64,000 bases of DNA from Cylicocyclus nassatus (Eukaryota > Nematoda > Chromadorea > Rhabditida > Strongylidae): positions 24,901,676 to 24,965,675 of the forward strand of contig CATQJL010000316.1 in assembly GCA_958299035.1 (NCBI GenBank), in the 5' to 3' direction. A model generated the notes under the pieces. The model did no database searches, had not been told where the DNA came from, and saw only the letters and a list, made by a program, of their open reading frames with translations. How positions within the stretch are numbered: position 1 is the stretch's first letter; each line of letters begins with the position of its first letter. Shown here one piece after another: positions 30,663-42,900 of the stretch. The position numbers were made by a program, and so were the translations under genes.

Positions 30663-32122
30663 GAGGTTTCAATCGACACAGGTCGTACTTGGCCACAGTT
30701 GTTGCGGGTTCCATCAAATACTCCGGTTTTGCGCGACTCACCAAATACTCAGCTTGGTAATGTTAGTCAACTATGTCGTGTTAGTAAATCTTTCAGCGAA
30801 CATTATCATATTCAAGGATCATAATGACCACTTACCAGTAGACTTGGTAACAAGAACTGAGCGGAGGAAGCAAATTATCGAAAGATCTTGGCAGGTTGTT
30901 GCGCATCCGTCTACAGTCTAATCAATTCTCGTGATTATGTGCGATTGCACACAATGTACACATCGCGCATGCAAGCCCAAGTCCTAAGTGCTGGCCCTTC
31001 CTGCGCCATGCCGGAATGCTTCCACCAGGTCTCAGTCACAGCGCTGGCACGGCGACGGAGCGGCATTGGAACGGCAGTGGAACAACGCTGGCACAGGGCG
31101 GCGCAACGGCACACAGCAATTACGCTGCCTGAATTCCGTTGTCTATTCTGTACTTGCGGAAATCTGATGAGTGTTTTTTTCAGACGGAAGCTGAGAAAAA
31201 GACGCCGACAAAGCACTTACAGAAAAATAATGCGTTCTTTTTCTAAAAAAAGGTCGATTAAGATGCGCAAACTGTGCAGTGTGTGCAGTCGCACTATTAG
31301 GAGCTAAAAATCTTAGCGGTCACTACTGGATATAGTCAGAACCGAATGTTTTTCAAACATTCGTATTCAAATAATTTCTTCGAAACAGAAAAGTTGAATA
31401 TTCACAAAAGTGCATTTATTTGATCATTCGAATAGTCGAGCAAATAAAAAGACTTTTATCTGGATATTTGTTCATTGGAGAATATTTGTTATTTCGATTT
31501 GTCGAGTGAATAAATAATCGATTAAAGGACATTTTAAGTTCGAGTAACTCATTCTAATACGAATATCCGAAAAATATTCGGTTCTAAGTACACTACTGGA
31601 CGAAGGCGCAAAAGCAGTATTGATTGAGTGGGCGCGAACGCGGAGCGCGCATATTTTCACCATTGTCCTGCGTCTCATGCACTCTAGGCCTAATAAGGCC
31701 GCGTTTGCGCTCCTAGATTTTACGCCATCGTCCGGCAGACTCTATTTTTCAATTTTTTTCAATTACAGTTCCATCGAAAGCAAAAACTTCATTCCGGCCA
31801 GATAGTTCGACGTGCTTCGTCTTACGCTGCTCCATTGATTGAACAGGATGGAGTTTTATTATTCAAAGAGTACGATGACGACGATCGTTGGCAACCATTT
31901 CGAGTCAGCATGGTCAGCGGAGATGTGCGCGCAACTCGAGACGCTGCGTATCCGGGTATGGACGTAGAGAACGGAATTGTTGAAGATGACCAATATATTC
32001 TGGTCCGATCGCTTCAACGCACCACCATGTCTACACCCATAGTACCGTTTACCGAAATTGCTGAAGTTGAGAGCGATATCTACGGAAGGAAGCGGAGAAG
32101 GTCAAGCCGCGTGTTTAACTAA
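30663..32122 (+). CDS. 3' exons of an unidentified gene
   Basis: Three exons with matching phases: 30663-30756 (VSIDTGRTWPQLLRVPSN..), 30797-30894 (NIIIFKDHNDHLP..ERRKQIIERSWQ) and 31769-32122 (FHRKQKLHSGQIVRR.. to ..YGRKRRRSSRVFN stop), 181 codons in total. The last exon has an acidic stretch KEYDDDDRW and ends in a basic, possibly nuclear-localising, tail. SIDTGRTW resembles an Asp-box (SxDxGxTW) of BNR-type repeats, but one short match is weak. The first exon is also open in another frame, but only the quoted one links to the next exon. The start is missing; foldback copy A lies just upstream. AATAAA at about 32223 may be the poly(A) signal. No function assigned. Confidence 0.55.
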
Positions 32123-33288
32123 TCTACGTTCTTCTTTGAAGTAGTGTGATTAGTAACTTATTCTTCTCTCACCGCTCATGTCATAACGCTTTTTGTTATT
32201 TATTGTAATCTGTTTCAAGTTTGAATAAACTTTGCCATATTGAGTTCGCTTCCATTTATTTTATTTTTATTTTATTTTATTTTGCTATAATCTATTTTAC
32301 TTTTATTTATGATCTACTTCTTCCACCTATACGCGTAAAAATAAGCGCAATGAAATGCTAACACATTCATTGTTGTTTGCAGAAAGAGTTGAATTCAAAG
32401 AAGGAAACGTTCACAACGGATAAAACCCGTTTTTCATCTTCGGATAATTGCGACTTTTTCGAATGCGAAAGTTTACAGATCAAAAAGCAGTTGTAGGATT
32501 CGAAAGTTCCAAAGAGAATTTTTACATCAAAAAAATAGTAGTACTTTGCGGTGCGATACTTGAAAGTAAGGAATTTGACTGCCACATTACAAAAACGACC
32601 ATTGTCTTGACTTGTTGGAGACGGGTCGACTTCCTAAAGTATAACTACCGTACCCTAATAATTAGCTTTACGTTATTTACACCAGTTATGGGGCCCACGA
32701 AAAGGAGACGACGCTGGTAGACAAATATCTAGAGTTTTCTGTAAATGCAGATAGCGAAGGAGCCCCGCCCCCCTTCTCCGAAAATGGTCCCAAGATTCTT
32801 AAAGTTGTTATACAGCCTTGAAAATGCACATGTGCTTGTTTCTACTTGTAAATAAATGAAATAGTTTTGAACCTTTTGAAAAGTTCAATTTAGGAATGTA
32901 AAATATTTCAAAGCATTCCAAAAGTTTTTCGAAGAATGCATTATGTTTGTATTCCTCCCCACCCACCTCTCTTCTGAAAAAGATTCTCGGACCGCTTTTG
33001 ACAGTGTAGCCACTCACTGAACCAGATACTGTATTACTTGACATGCATTCCGAAAATTTGTTTGGAATTTGAAATTTTACTTTTCACTTGTTTTTCTTCA
33101 TATCAGTTTTCTTCCTATGACTATAGACTGCCTTATAAAAATCGATAGATATTGATTTTCGAGAAGGTCAGTTTATAATTAACGAGCGGCGCTCTCAAAT
33201 AATGTCAAAGCCTCTCATCTAGGAAATATGTATGTCGTGACTCTCACAAGTGTGTTAAAAAATCGAGAATTTTATTTATTTTCCAGAA
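32123..33288. other. Intergenic between convergent genes
   Basis: TTTTATTTTATT microsatellite-like run near 32255-32285, the AATAAA near 32223, then AT-rich sequence without supported exons. Confidence 0.45.
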
Positions 33289-36200
33289 TCAATGAAATCC
33301 ATTTTGGCGTTTCTCTCCACATATTTCCCTTTCTCTCTGCATGATTTGTTCTGTGATCTGTAACAACAAATTTTTGAAGCTGCTATCTATTGACAGCAAA
33401 AGAAAGCTTACCAAAATTTTGCCGAAGTTACTAAGTTGTTGGCAGAGAATTTTTCCGTAAATCATGTAGTCATGTGAAGCCAGGATCTGCAAAAAATTTT
33501 TTTTTGAATTTTTGCACCTTGATGAAAATATTTGGACGTCAGGCAGGAGGCAGCAAAGGCTGGCCGCATTTGCTTCTGGAAGTGCCTGGGGAGCTCCAGA
33601 CTTTCTCGCGCCTCTAATCATTCTTCGCACCTTGTTTACTTTATAAGCCAAATAAAATGGATCTGGATCAAATAAAATGCTTCTTGAAGAGTATTTTACC
33701 TATTACATCTTACCTCAGATCAAGTTGAAAATCGTGCAATTTCTTCCACTTTTAGCTATAATCGGTTTCAGCCTACAGAATATCGGATTCAGAGCAGTTT
33801 TCTTCAGAATTCATGGAGTAGGAAGGATTGAGACTGCCGCAAAATAAAGTACGTAGCCTTCAGTCTTCGGAGTTCTTTTTTTCGATTGGAATCATGACGG
33901 AAAAGTTACAAGGATATGCTCAACATTCCGGCTTGAAGATTTGATACACCAAGGTATACTTCCATAAATACTCAAAATTCTGGTCTTTATACCGCGTCCG
34001 ATGTTGAATCAGGGAATTACTATTTCATTCGCTTTGAATATGAAACTTAAGACCTAAATCTCGCAAACTACCCCAACTGAAAAGTTTACGAATTATTGGG
34101 CATATCAGATAGATACTTAGAGATGCGAAGAAGTAATTAGAAGCGCGAGGAACTCTAGCGCTCCCCAGGCACTTCCATAAGCAGAAGCGGCAGGCCTTTG
34201 CTGCCTCCTGCCCGACCGCCAAAATATTTCAAGACTCACCTTTGCAGCTGCCAAAGCTGCCTCTCCAGCGCCAAAAACTGTAGTGCAACCGATTCCTGTG
34301 GGCATTCTTAGTGAGGACCACAGATCCAATTGAATGTTGTTTTCCGTCACTGGTGGACAATTAATGACCTTAATAATTACTGTGGGGGCGCGGTATTGAT
34401 GCCTTATGCGGCAACATCTGGTCAAATTTGTTTAACTGAATTTCTTTCTTGGAAAGTAATTAAGAAATTCTCAATTGGCCCATTGAACAAGCGACATCTC
34501 ACATATACCATTTGTGACCGAGAAAATTAATCCTAAACTTCCGCCCACTACCGTACTTCTTGATCGTATCACTCGAAAGGAGTACGATGCTGAGCGAGAC
34601 TTTAGAGGTCAAAATCTCGGCCGCGAATACACTTTATGATCTGTTTTTTGGGTAATGGTTTGCTTGAGGTCTTTCAAACACTTTCCACATGAAAAACCTA
34701 GTCTTCTGCAAGACAAGGAACTCACTGGGAGACTGGTGTTCCCAGCCAAAACCGGTCCTAGACCATTTGATCGTCCCGCTACTGCTATGATTACCGTAGG
34801 TATTTCTGTGTCTTCGTACTCGCTCAGGATACTTAGGGTTTCCCGGGTAGTCTGTAGAATGACATTTTATTATTCAGATTTTGTTAATTTGGGTTTTAAA
34901 AAACCTTGTGAGCAGAACTGATGCGTAAAATCGGAATGATTCCGAGCGCTTTGCAGCCGGTTGCAATTTTCTCACAATGTGACATATCGGAGGGCGATCC
35001 CATCAAGATCAAAGCCCGACAAAAGCGATCCGCTGAGAACTTGCTCGTCAAATCCATCACCTTTGAAGGAATGATTACTTACATTTCCAAAAGTAGGTTT
35101 AAAACAAGTACCTTCTCGTAATTTGAAATAAGCTGTTGCAACGCTTCTGAGGTCACTTCTTTCATCTCTCTGCAATGTAATTTCAAAGTAAAATTTGAAA
35201 AAAATACAGAAATCAATACCTATAAAATTGCTTGTCTAGCTGAAGACGTTTGTCCCCATGGGGCCAAACTCGCCACGAATCATTGTCGATCACATCAGCA
35301 AGCACAATACTGCCATGATCGGTGACTCCATATTCCACCTACACCAAAATTCTTATTTGGAAAATTTTTTTCAGGCACATGATATAAGTCTGGACCGATA
35401 GGTTCTGCAGAACTTTGGCGAAAAATTCTCAAAGGGAGAAGTTTGGCTAAACTTCCGCAGGAGTTTGGAATCTCAAGTTATAATTTTTGTATTGAGAAAT
35501 TTTGTTTATGTCACATGACATAAGAATCGCTATAATAGAACTATATTCGCGAAAATTTGGCGGAACTTTCGCCGGGTGGGGTAGTTTGGCCGAACTTCCG
35601 CAGGGTTATGGAACCAAAATTCCTTTTCTTTTGCCAAAATCCCTCCCGATTTGCGCTTCTTGATTGTGAAATGTAAAATTTATCTTACCTTCATGTCAAT
35701 CAAGGCACAATCAGCTTTATTCCAGGCCTTCTCCAATGTGCGGAAGATTGCAGAGGTCATACGTTTCATTAAAGAGATCTGCAATAATTGCACTATTGGA
35801 AAAGCTTAATAAACTTGCAAAAGCCGGATTCAATTTGTTCAAATCTAACAGGCCCGTCGAATACAGAAAAAAAGTTTTCAGTTGGTCTACACCACCAAGA
35901 AATTTTTTTTTCGAAATTTTTGAAATTTCAATAATTTTGTCGTTGAAGTATTCTTTGAATATAGGCTGATTGACTGATTGTCTATTTCAGTCATCGATGC
36001 GCTTGCTCTCTATTTTTCAATCCTGATTTTTATTTTGACATATTCTTACAATGTAGACTGCTTTAATTTGGTACCTTGTTAAGGAAATCAGTCTGTATCC
36101 ACACGTAGGTAAAAGCGTTTAACGAAATTGTTAGCGATTTTTAAAGCAGTAAATTTTTTTACCTCCATTCCAACTTTAATGAGAATATATAAGCTATTAG

Positions 36201-37691
36201 AATATGAGTGTTTTCTTTTTGAAACAATGAATTTCGTTACCTCCATTTTCCCTATCTTTACGCCTCTGAACTTGAAATTTGCACACTCAATCTGCTCATC
36301 GGAGTATTGTGGGTCATCGTTAGCGTCATCCTGAAAATTTGACAAAAAATAAGTTTATTTTCATTAGTGGCTTTTCCTAGCCACATGCTGCAAGCACGAA
36401 TTGCGGGCACAGAAAGGCGCGGGCGCGAAGCCTTCCAGTCGCCGAGAGAGAACGTGAAAACTTGATACGCAGACGGCTAAATGGCGCGTTAGCCATAGAT
36501 GTCGCACTGCGTTTTTTTGGTAATCATACATATTATCCCGGTAATGTTTCACAGCATATTTTGATTCATACTTGTAGAGACAACGCTTAAAGGCAGCGGA
36601 CAGGCAAAATGGACCCCTGTCAGATTTTGGTAGTTTCGGGTAGTGGACCCCCAAGTACACCGTAGCCCCAACCCCACATTCCAATTCATGCGCTAAGTCC
36701 TGAAAAAAGCGCTTCAAAACTCCACTAGCCCCGCCCACTTCCATTGAGTGGGCGTTATTGGTGGAAGTTTGAAGCGCTTTTTTCAGGACTTAGCGCATCA
36801 ACTGAAAGTTGGGGTTGGGGCTACGGTGTAATTGGGGGGTCCACTACCCGAAACTACCAAAATCTGACAGGGGTCCGTTTTGCCTGTCTACTGCCTTTAA
36901 GTGTTTTGAGTAAACTAACCTTAAAAAAAGTTTCGATTTTTGGTTCTGCAAAGCGATATCCTTGTGGAACTCCAGGGTTTCGTTTCAGGAACGACCCTGT
37001 TGCCACTCGTCGAGCTACCCATTCGATCGGTATCATCTCACATTTTTTCGCTATGAAGTCGGTTTCACTAGCTTCTTCCACAAAGTGCGTTTCCATGCCT
37101 AATCAGAAAATTTAAAGTTATATTGCGTAAAAAATCAAGCTAAACAATTCCTACCTATATTTTGCAAATATTTGAACACATTTATAGTTGTCTTGTTTGC
37201 GATGACAGCTTTTCCCGTCAGCTGATCTTTGCGAGCGGCATTGAATGCGGTGAGCTGATCTTTTGATCGGATGAGAACATAGTCCTAAATAGCAAAAATG
37301 ATCTTTACTGAGGTATCTCCCTCAGACATCTTAAAAAGACAAATTTTTTTATTTAGCAGCTTGAGGGATATATAACCAACTAGACAAAAGGATAAGGTGT
37401 CGGACTACGAAAACTCTAAACTTTAACTCCTCTCTACCGATATATGCTGAAATGAAAAAAACATCCCAAAATCTGAAAGCAGAAATTTTCTTTCTGAATT
37501 GAAAAATTGTTAAGTCTGACGAAGCCCATCTTACAATCGTGCTGTGATGCTGTGAACATTTGATACTTAAATTATTGATTGACTAATTGTAGTACCTCAT
37601 GTCCTTTAATCCCAAAAATCGCTTTTGTCTTTCCTTCGGCTATCTGCGTAAGATTGCTTGGATCCGAGACAAAAGAACTGATTGGGCCCAT
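33289..37691 (-). CDS. PAICS: Bifunctional SAICAR synthetase / AIR carboxylase (PAICS), 12 exons, 438 aa
   Basis: Catalyses steps 6 and 7 of de novo purine synthesis in the cytosol: carboxylation of AIR, then ATP-dependent ligation of aspartate. Exons (minus): 37691-37596, 37284-37155, 37098-36920, 36330-36241, 35778-35689, 35338-35220, 35169-35112, 35060-34905, 34851-34726, 34368-34240, 33486-33412, 33357-33289; all phases close. SAICAR synthetase part: [70 protein letters not shown] carboxylase part: [56 protein letters not shown]. Length fits animal PAICS (about 425 aa). A CTTTTTAG site two bases before the ATG suggests spliced-leader trans-splicing. Introns contain foldbacks at 33540-34215 and 36590-36905 and a short palindrome near 34530-34615. 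Confidence 0.95.
33540..34215. repeat. Inverted-repeat MITE in PAICS intron 10
   Basis: GCAGGAGGCAGCAAAGG near 33543 and CCTTTGCTGCCTCCTGC ending near 34212 are inverted copies; arms of about 90 bp include CTGGGGAGC / GCTCCCCAG and end inward at TTCTTCGCACC / GATGCGAAGAA. Confidence 0.65.
34530..34615. repeat. Short palindromic MITE (CCGTACT family)
   Basis: Shares CCGCCCACTACCGTACTTCTTGATC..GAGTACG..GCGAGACTTTAGA with relatives at 44235-44330, 44665-44745, 45525-45612 and 46065-46155. Lies in PAICS intron 9. Confidence 0.5.
36590..36905. repeat. Foldback MITE in PAICS intron 3
   Basis: Arms pair over about 140 bp: CAGATTTTGGTAGTTTCGGG on the left and its inverse near 36850-36870; GCGCTAAGTCCTGAAAAAAGCGCTT and inverse. 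Loop near 36740. Relative at 3055-3265. Confidence 0.75.
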
Positions 37692-37699
37692 TTCTAAAA

Positions 37700-38230
37700 A
37701 GTCTTCTTGCAGAAGAAATGAGAGACCCAGTTGAAATAAAAAGAACAGTTCAAATAGCCGATCTCTCAGAAGAGGTTTAGCAGCAACAATCCTATGACAT
37801 TTTCAATTTTCCAGAAAAGAAAAGAAATTCCTTTATAGGGAAGATGGAACTACTGCAGTTTAGGGAAGAGATACTCATTAAATGAACAAGTATGTCACCG
37901 TTTTTGGGGTGGGTGACCTTGACATGTGACCTCTGAAGGATCTTGCCCATGGCTATTTGTATCGTATCACCTCGTCGTAGTCCATCCGATCTGCTTAGAT
38001 CTAGAACAACATTTTCGTATCGTTAACTTACCCAATGCCTGGGAAAGCAAGTCGCTTCCCTTTTTTATGCATCGCATAGCATAAACCTGAGCAATCAGTT
38101 TTTTCATATGGTCTAGCATGTGAAAGATGACATCTTTTTGATGAAAAATGATGGAAATGTAGAGTTGCTAGTTTTGCCCACTTTCAGTCACCACCTGAAG
38201 AGGGAAGATCTTCTCGCAACAAAGTATTTG
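37700..38230. other. PAICS upstream region
   Basis: 5' flank of PAICS on the minus strand. No exon or promoter motif can be assigned. Confidence 0.35.
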
Positions 38231-39002
38231 GCTGTCCCATATGTAAACCCGTTTCAAATAAATCAAAATGCTATTCTTTTCCTAGCAGACTTAGGACATT
38301 GTTCGATAGTGCTAAGCAAGCTCTACAAAATGATCACCGAAAATCCACCTGAGTTAAATTCAGGTAAAGTTTGGAGTTCAAACTGGAAGAAATTTTATCG
38401 CTTGAAAATGAAATTTTTAGGAGAAAATGCCCTACGAGACTCCAAACTCGTCCTCATACAAAATCGTATCTATCGTAGGTACTCAAAAATGCATTTGTAA
38501 AATTTTTTCATGCATAGAAATCGAAAAAAAAAAGAAGTTCAAAAGTGATAAACTCTGCTTTCAGCTTCACTCACATAAGCGATTCTATACTGCAAGCCTT
38601 AGTGAGTATAATCTTAGAATTATATCTCCTTATGTGCTCTTAGGTCTTATAGTCGAAAATACCAAATTTTACATGAAAAACCCGGAAAGTGCCACTTTAC
38701 ATGACTATCAATGTTTCTCAATTTGAGCGCAAAAAATCCAGCAAATGTATTTATGAACCCATGTGTCTACTGTATAATGACCAAGCTGGAGGTCCTAAGA
38801 ATCTTCTGGAAGAGATTCGATTTTTGGGGTAGTTAAAAATTTTAGTTTTTGGCTCCAAGCTTTGCCTGAATTACGATTTAAGTGATTTTGGATGATCATT
38901 ATTAGAGCTTGCTTTACTCTGTCGAATGGTACCCCGAAGTCTTCCAGGAAAGCTAAAACAGTTTGATTCAAGAAAAGGGGCTTACTTTTAGGACAATCTA
39001 GT
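38231..39002. repeat. Mariner-like MITE (copy 2 of the 3609 family)
   Basis: Begins GCTGTCCCATATGTAAACCC and ends GGGGCTTACTTTTAGGACAATCT. Its internal blocks (AATAAATCAAAATGC, CCTAGCAGACTTAGG) match 3609-4374. Open frames of up to 126 aa inside are chance. Confidence 0.7.
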
Positions 39003-39906
39003 GGAATGTTGACTAAAGACTAGAGTTTTAGCGATAAAAGTATTTTTTTTGACATTCTTGGAGAACTTTCTTGGATAACGTTGATTCAATAAAATTTACC
39101 TATAGTTGTTACTGGTATTTTCTTTTTTCTGGGGACAAAAATTTGAGAATTTTGTTAAAGAACTTCTTCATCTTTTTTCAGTGATTGCATTTCACTTACA
39201 AATTTCTATGATATATCCCTAATCGAACCACGTAAGGTTCCCACTGCAGTAGCTTGTCATGAAAGATTCAAGACTTTAGACTTAATGATGGCTAGATTTA
39301 TGACAATACATGGTTAACCCGAACGGTGCACGATCCGTAGTACTGAAAAATTATGTTTGATTTTCAAAATTTAATTCTGGAAAATGTCGAAAAAACAGAT
39401 AAAAATCGAAGAGTGTTATATCATCATATTATACTGATACGAGATTATTTCTGACCATGAAGTCAATTTCACATATACCTTTGAGAAGGATGTAGGGCGA
39501 CTTTTACGACCGGCTTCTTGAGCTGACAGCTTCTCTTTTTCAATAATGTCAGAAATTAGAATAGCATTGATTTTTATTCCACACAGACATAGAGAACATT
39601 TCACAAGTTTACAGAAAAACAATAATTTTCAGGAAAAGGAGCTAATGGGCTTATACATGTTCTCATATTACACAAAACCGATTGGCCCCAACATTTAGGC
39701 AGGTAGATTCATGAGGAGATGGTCAAATGCACACAGTGAATCTAGATCTAAAAAAAGCAACAAAACACAAAAAATTAGCTGTCAAAAAGTAGTAATAAAA
39801 AATAATATTTTGGCCATTGTTGCGAGTACCTGTACCTTAAAAAATCAATTTTTGTATTGCATAGCGACCGCGTTATACATTAGCACCAAGACTTTAAAGT
39901 AAGAGA
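39003..39906. other. Intergenic, 3' flank of transporter gene
   Basis: AT-rich, no supported exon. The first part downstream of 39907 (minus strand) is presumably the transporter 3' UTR. Confidence 0.4.
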
Positions 39907-42900
39907 TTATTCAAACTGTATAGCATAGTCATTGCCAATAATGGCACGGTACATTTCCGCATCGTCGTCGTCAACATACGCGCCATAGGTCCGATGCCTT
40001 TGAGCGCTGTTGCAAACACCATAAATGAAATAGAGGACTAGGCCTGAAACGAAACGTTCTTATAAAGGCACCGTCCACTCAAAATGAGGGTGATGAGATT
40101 TTGATACGGTAGAATAGCGGAGCCCCTAAATGATTGCCTAAGCCCCGCTGCAGAAGATCGATTCCAGAGCGAGAAAACCGTTCCAAAAGGTAGAAGCGGT
40201 GGTGGTCGCTCCGCCCATCAATATGGGTGGTCTGATGATGCAGTCGAAGACTGGGCTACAATGCGTCCAGAATTGTAAAGGTCTGGATAAAGGGCGAGCT
40301 TCCAACTTTTGAACACAAAGCCCAATTTTACTTGTATTTCCAGGCCCCACACGTTGATGGGCGGAGCGACCATTTTCCCCTTCGCATTCTCAAGCAATTT
40401 TCTCGCGTCCGACCGTTCCCTTTGTAGCGCAACTTTTGCGATTACTTAGTTTGAGTCCCCGCTATTCTACCTTGAAACACCTCATCACCCTCATTTTGAG
40501 TGTACGGTGCCCTTAAACACGAAAGGATCCGTAGAGACATTATGCCGCTGGATAGGCTCCGCCTGTGCGTACATCTGCCACAAACCATGCGTCTCAACAC
40601 ACTTTAGTCCGTAGCAGTTGCACGCGCAGTGGGGCTTATTGGCAAGCGTAGAATCAAGCACCTTAGAAAAATACTCTTGATCTTACCGATAAACGACCAA
40701 GCAGCAAACATCAGAAGCGTAAGCGGACTTGTAGTGGCGAGAGCGAAGATCAGCACAAAGAGGGTGAGATAGGAGACGTATGGAAACAATGGCACTTTTC
40801 CTTGCCTCCTAAAATGAATCAACGGTAGGCGAAATACTGTGTTACTGTAATCTTTTGTAAAAAAAAAACGCAATTGAGTCTGCTCTCTAACGAAGGAGAT
40901 TGCTTTATCTTGCGAAACTGCCGCGTTCGAGCATCTTTCATCATTAGAGCGTACGTTCGCGCACGTCTCGCTTACATGGGCAGGCCTTCGTTTGGGATAA
41001 GCCTCTAGAAAACCCGTCTACTGCCGCTGCTTCAATTACAGTGGATTTAGGATTAGAGAAAAACACGACAAAGCCATTTCCTGGCTACTGTAAGCTGTAG
41101 TGGTACAGTAGGCATACGGTAGAAGTCGATTTTATTGACCGATTTTTGCAACAAATATAAAAAATTATTGTTTAACATAATGAATGTCTCTTCCTTTCCA
41201 AGGCTGCACGCAACTCCGACGATTGGACATCTACAGTGTACCCTTTGATTCAACTGGCTTGACAGCTGGAAGGTGGGGCTTCGCGACCTAATTAAGGCTA
41301 GATAATGATCAGAGAACACGCGCGCGAGAGAGATGCAGATAGCGTCGCGGGCGCAGGAGGCCCTAGTTAGGTCACAAAGCCCCGCCTTCCGGCCGCTAAG
41401 CCAGTTGAATCAAAGGTTAGCTACCCTACCATTTACGTAAGAGCACTTAATTATCGCGCGAGAACTAGTCTTTTCTCCATTTAGCCATCTTTGAAAATGA
41501 CTATTTGAAAGCAAAAGACAGGTTTTTCTGCAAAAATCCGTATTTTTATGGACAGATCGGAAATAACAGAGCAAAGCACATTTAAAAAAGCAAGACATAC
41601 CTTTGTAAGTGATCATTTGTTGTAATTCTTGTTCCTAGCATGATTGATAAGAACACAACGGCAAGAATTAAAGACAACACTACGGAAGAAGTGACCTGCA
41701 AGATCTTCACTAAAGCTCAGACAACATTTAAAATCTAGTGACTCACACTCTCAAATCCGGAAAACACTGCGAACTGGCAGAAAAGAGTAGAAGATGTGAG
41801 GAAAAGAACGAGCGTCCACTTGGATTTTCTAGAAAAAAAGAACGTTGCTTGTTTACTTTGAATCCAAATAATCTTCAAAGCCAAATCTTTTTTTTAAACT
41901 TTCAATGTTCTAAAATTACTACTAATTTTAGTCTCAAGATATGTATGGCGTCAATATCTAAGAATACTTTCGACTTATGTCGACTTTTGATTGTCGGAAA
42001 ATTTTTTTCTCATTTTGACTATGGTTATGTTGTTGTAGGTGATCTTTTGCAAACAGCTCGAAGATAGTAAATCATAGAGCCGCTTCAACTCTTACGGCAA
42101 ACTCCGCCCAATTTTTGCCTTTAATAAGGGCCCCTTTTCGTGCTCAAAGCGATAAAAGAAGCCGTAGCTGACGTTGAAAACTCATAAGACTTCAACCTCG
42201 GCACTGCACTCCGTCAAATAAGCTCCACCCCCTCAATGGTAAGCTTCGCCCAATTTCTAACAATGCCGGAATTCGCACCAATTTTTGTTATTTTGTGCAT
42301 TCTTGGTCGTGTGGGCGGAGGTTGTCACAAGGGGAGGAGCTTGAGACAAAGGGGGTTGAGCTGCCCCTCCTACATGTATCTTCATTCTTCATGTTAAGAT
42401 GCATGCATCGAGGTGAAGATAGACACGGAAGAATTGGTTTGACGTCAGCTTGTTGAAACGATTAGCTTATGCAGAACTTTATTTTATTTTATTTTATTCC
42501 ACGTCCGTTAGCAGATTTCTAATAAAGAATTTCTATTTTCCCAAGAACGGTCAAGTGCTATAAAAATTCACCTATAATGCTCATCGATATTAACCGGCGT
42601 TGAAGCTCGGCCGGCACCATGGAAAGTTTCCACAAATGGAAGCTCAGGCACTTCTTGAGCATAAAGATGAATCCGTTGAGGAGTTTCATCTAAACAATAA
42701 AATTTTCAAGCCTGAGAAGCTTTCAATGCAACGACCAAAGCGTTTGAATGAATGAATAAGTGAATAATTATTGACACTATACTCTAAAAAAACTCCTTTC
42801 GAATTCTGCTACTGCAAAAAAAAAAGAAAGAAAGAAAAAGCGATGCACCATCTGAGTCTCCTTGTGAGCAAGCGTCGGTAATACAATTATGCCTTTGTTG

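Noticed and set aside
30888..31307. 139-aa plus-strand frame in the unidentified gene
   Set aside because: Starts inside exon 2 in another frame and runs through the intron; the phase-matched exon chain is preferred.
36088..36180. Extension of PAICS exon 4 (continuing past GKME)
   Set aside because: The next conserved exon (35778-35689) joins in phase at the GTAACG donor; the extension hits a stop and is not PAICS-like.
36364..36744. 126-aa minus-strand frame in PAICS intron 3
   Set aside because: Lies across the foldback MITE arm and has no splice continuity with PAICS.
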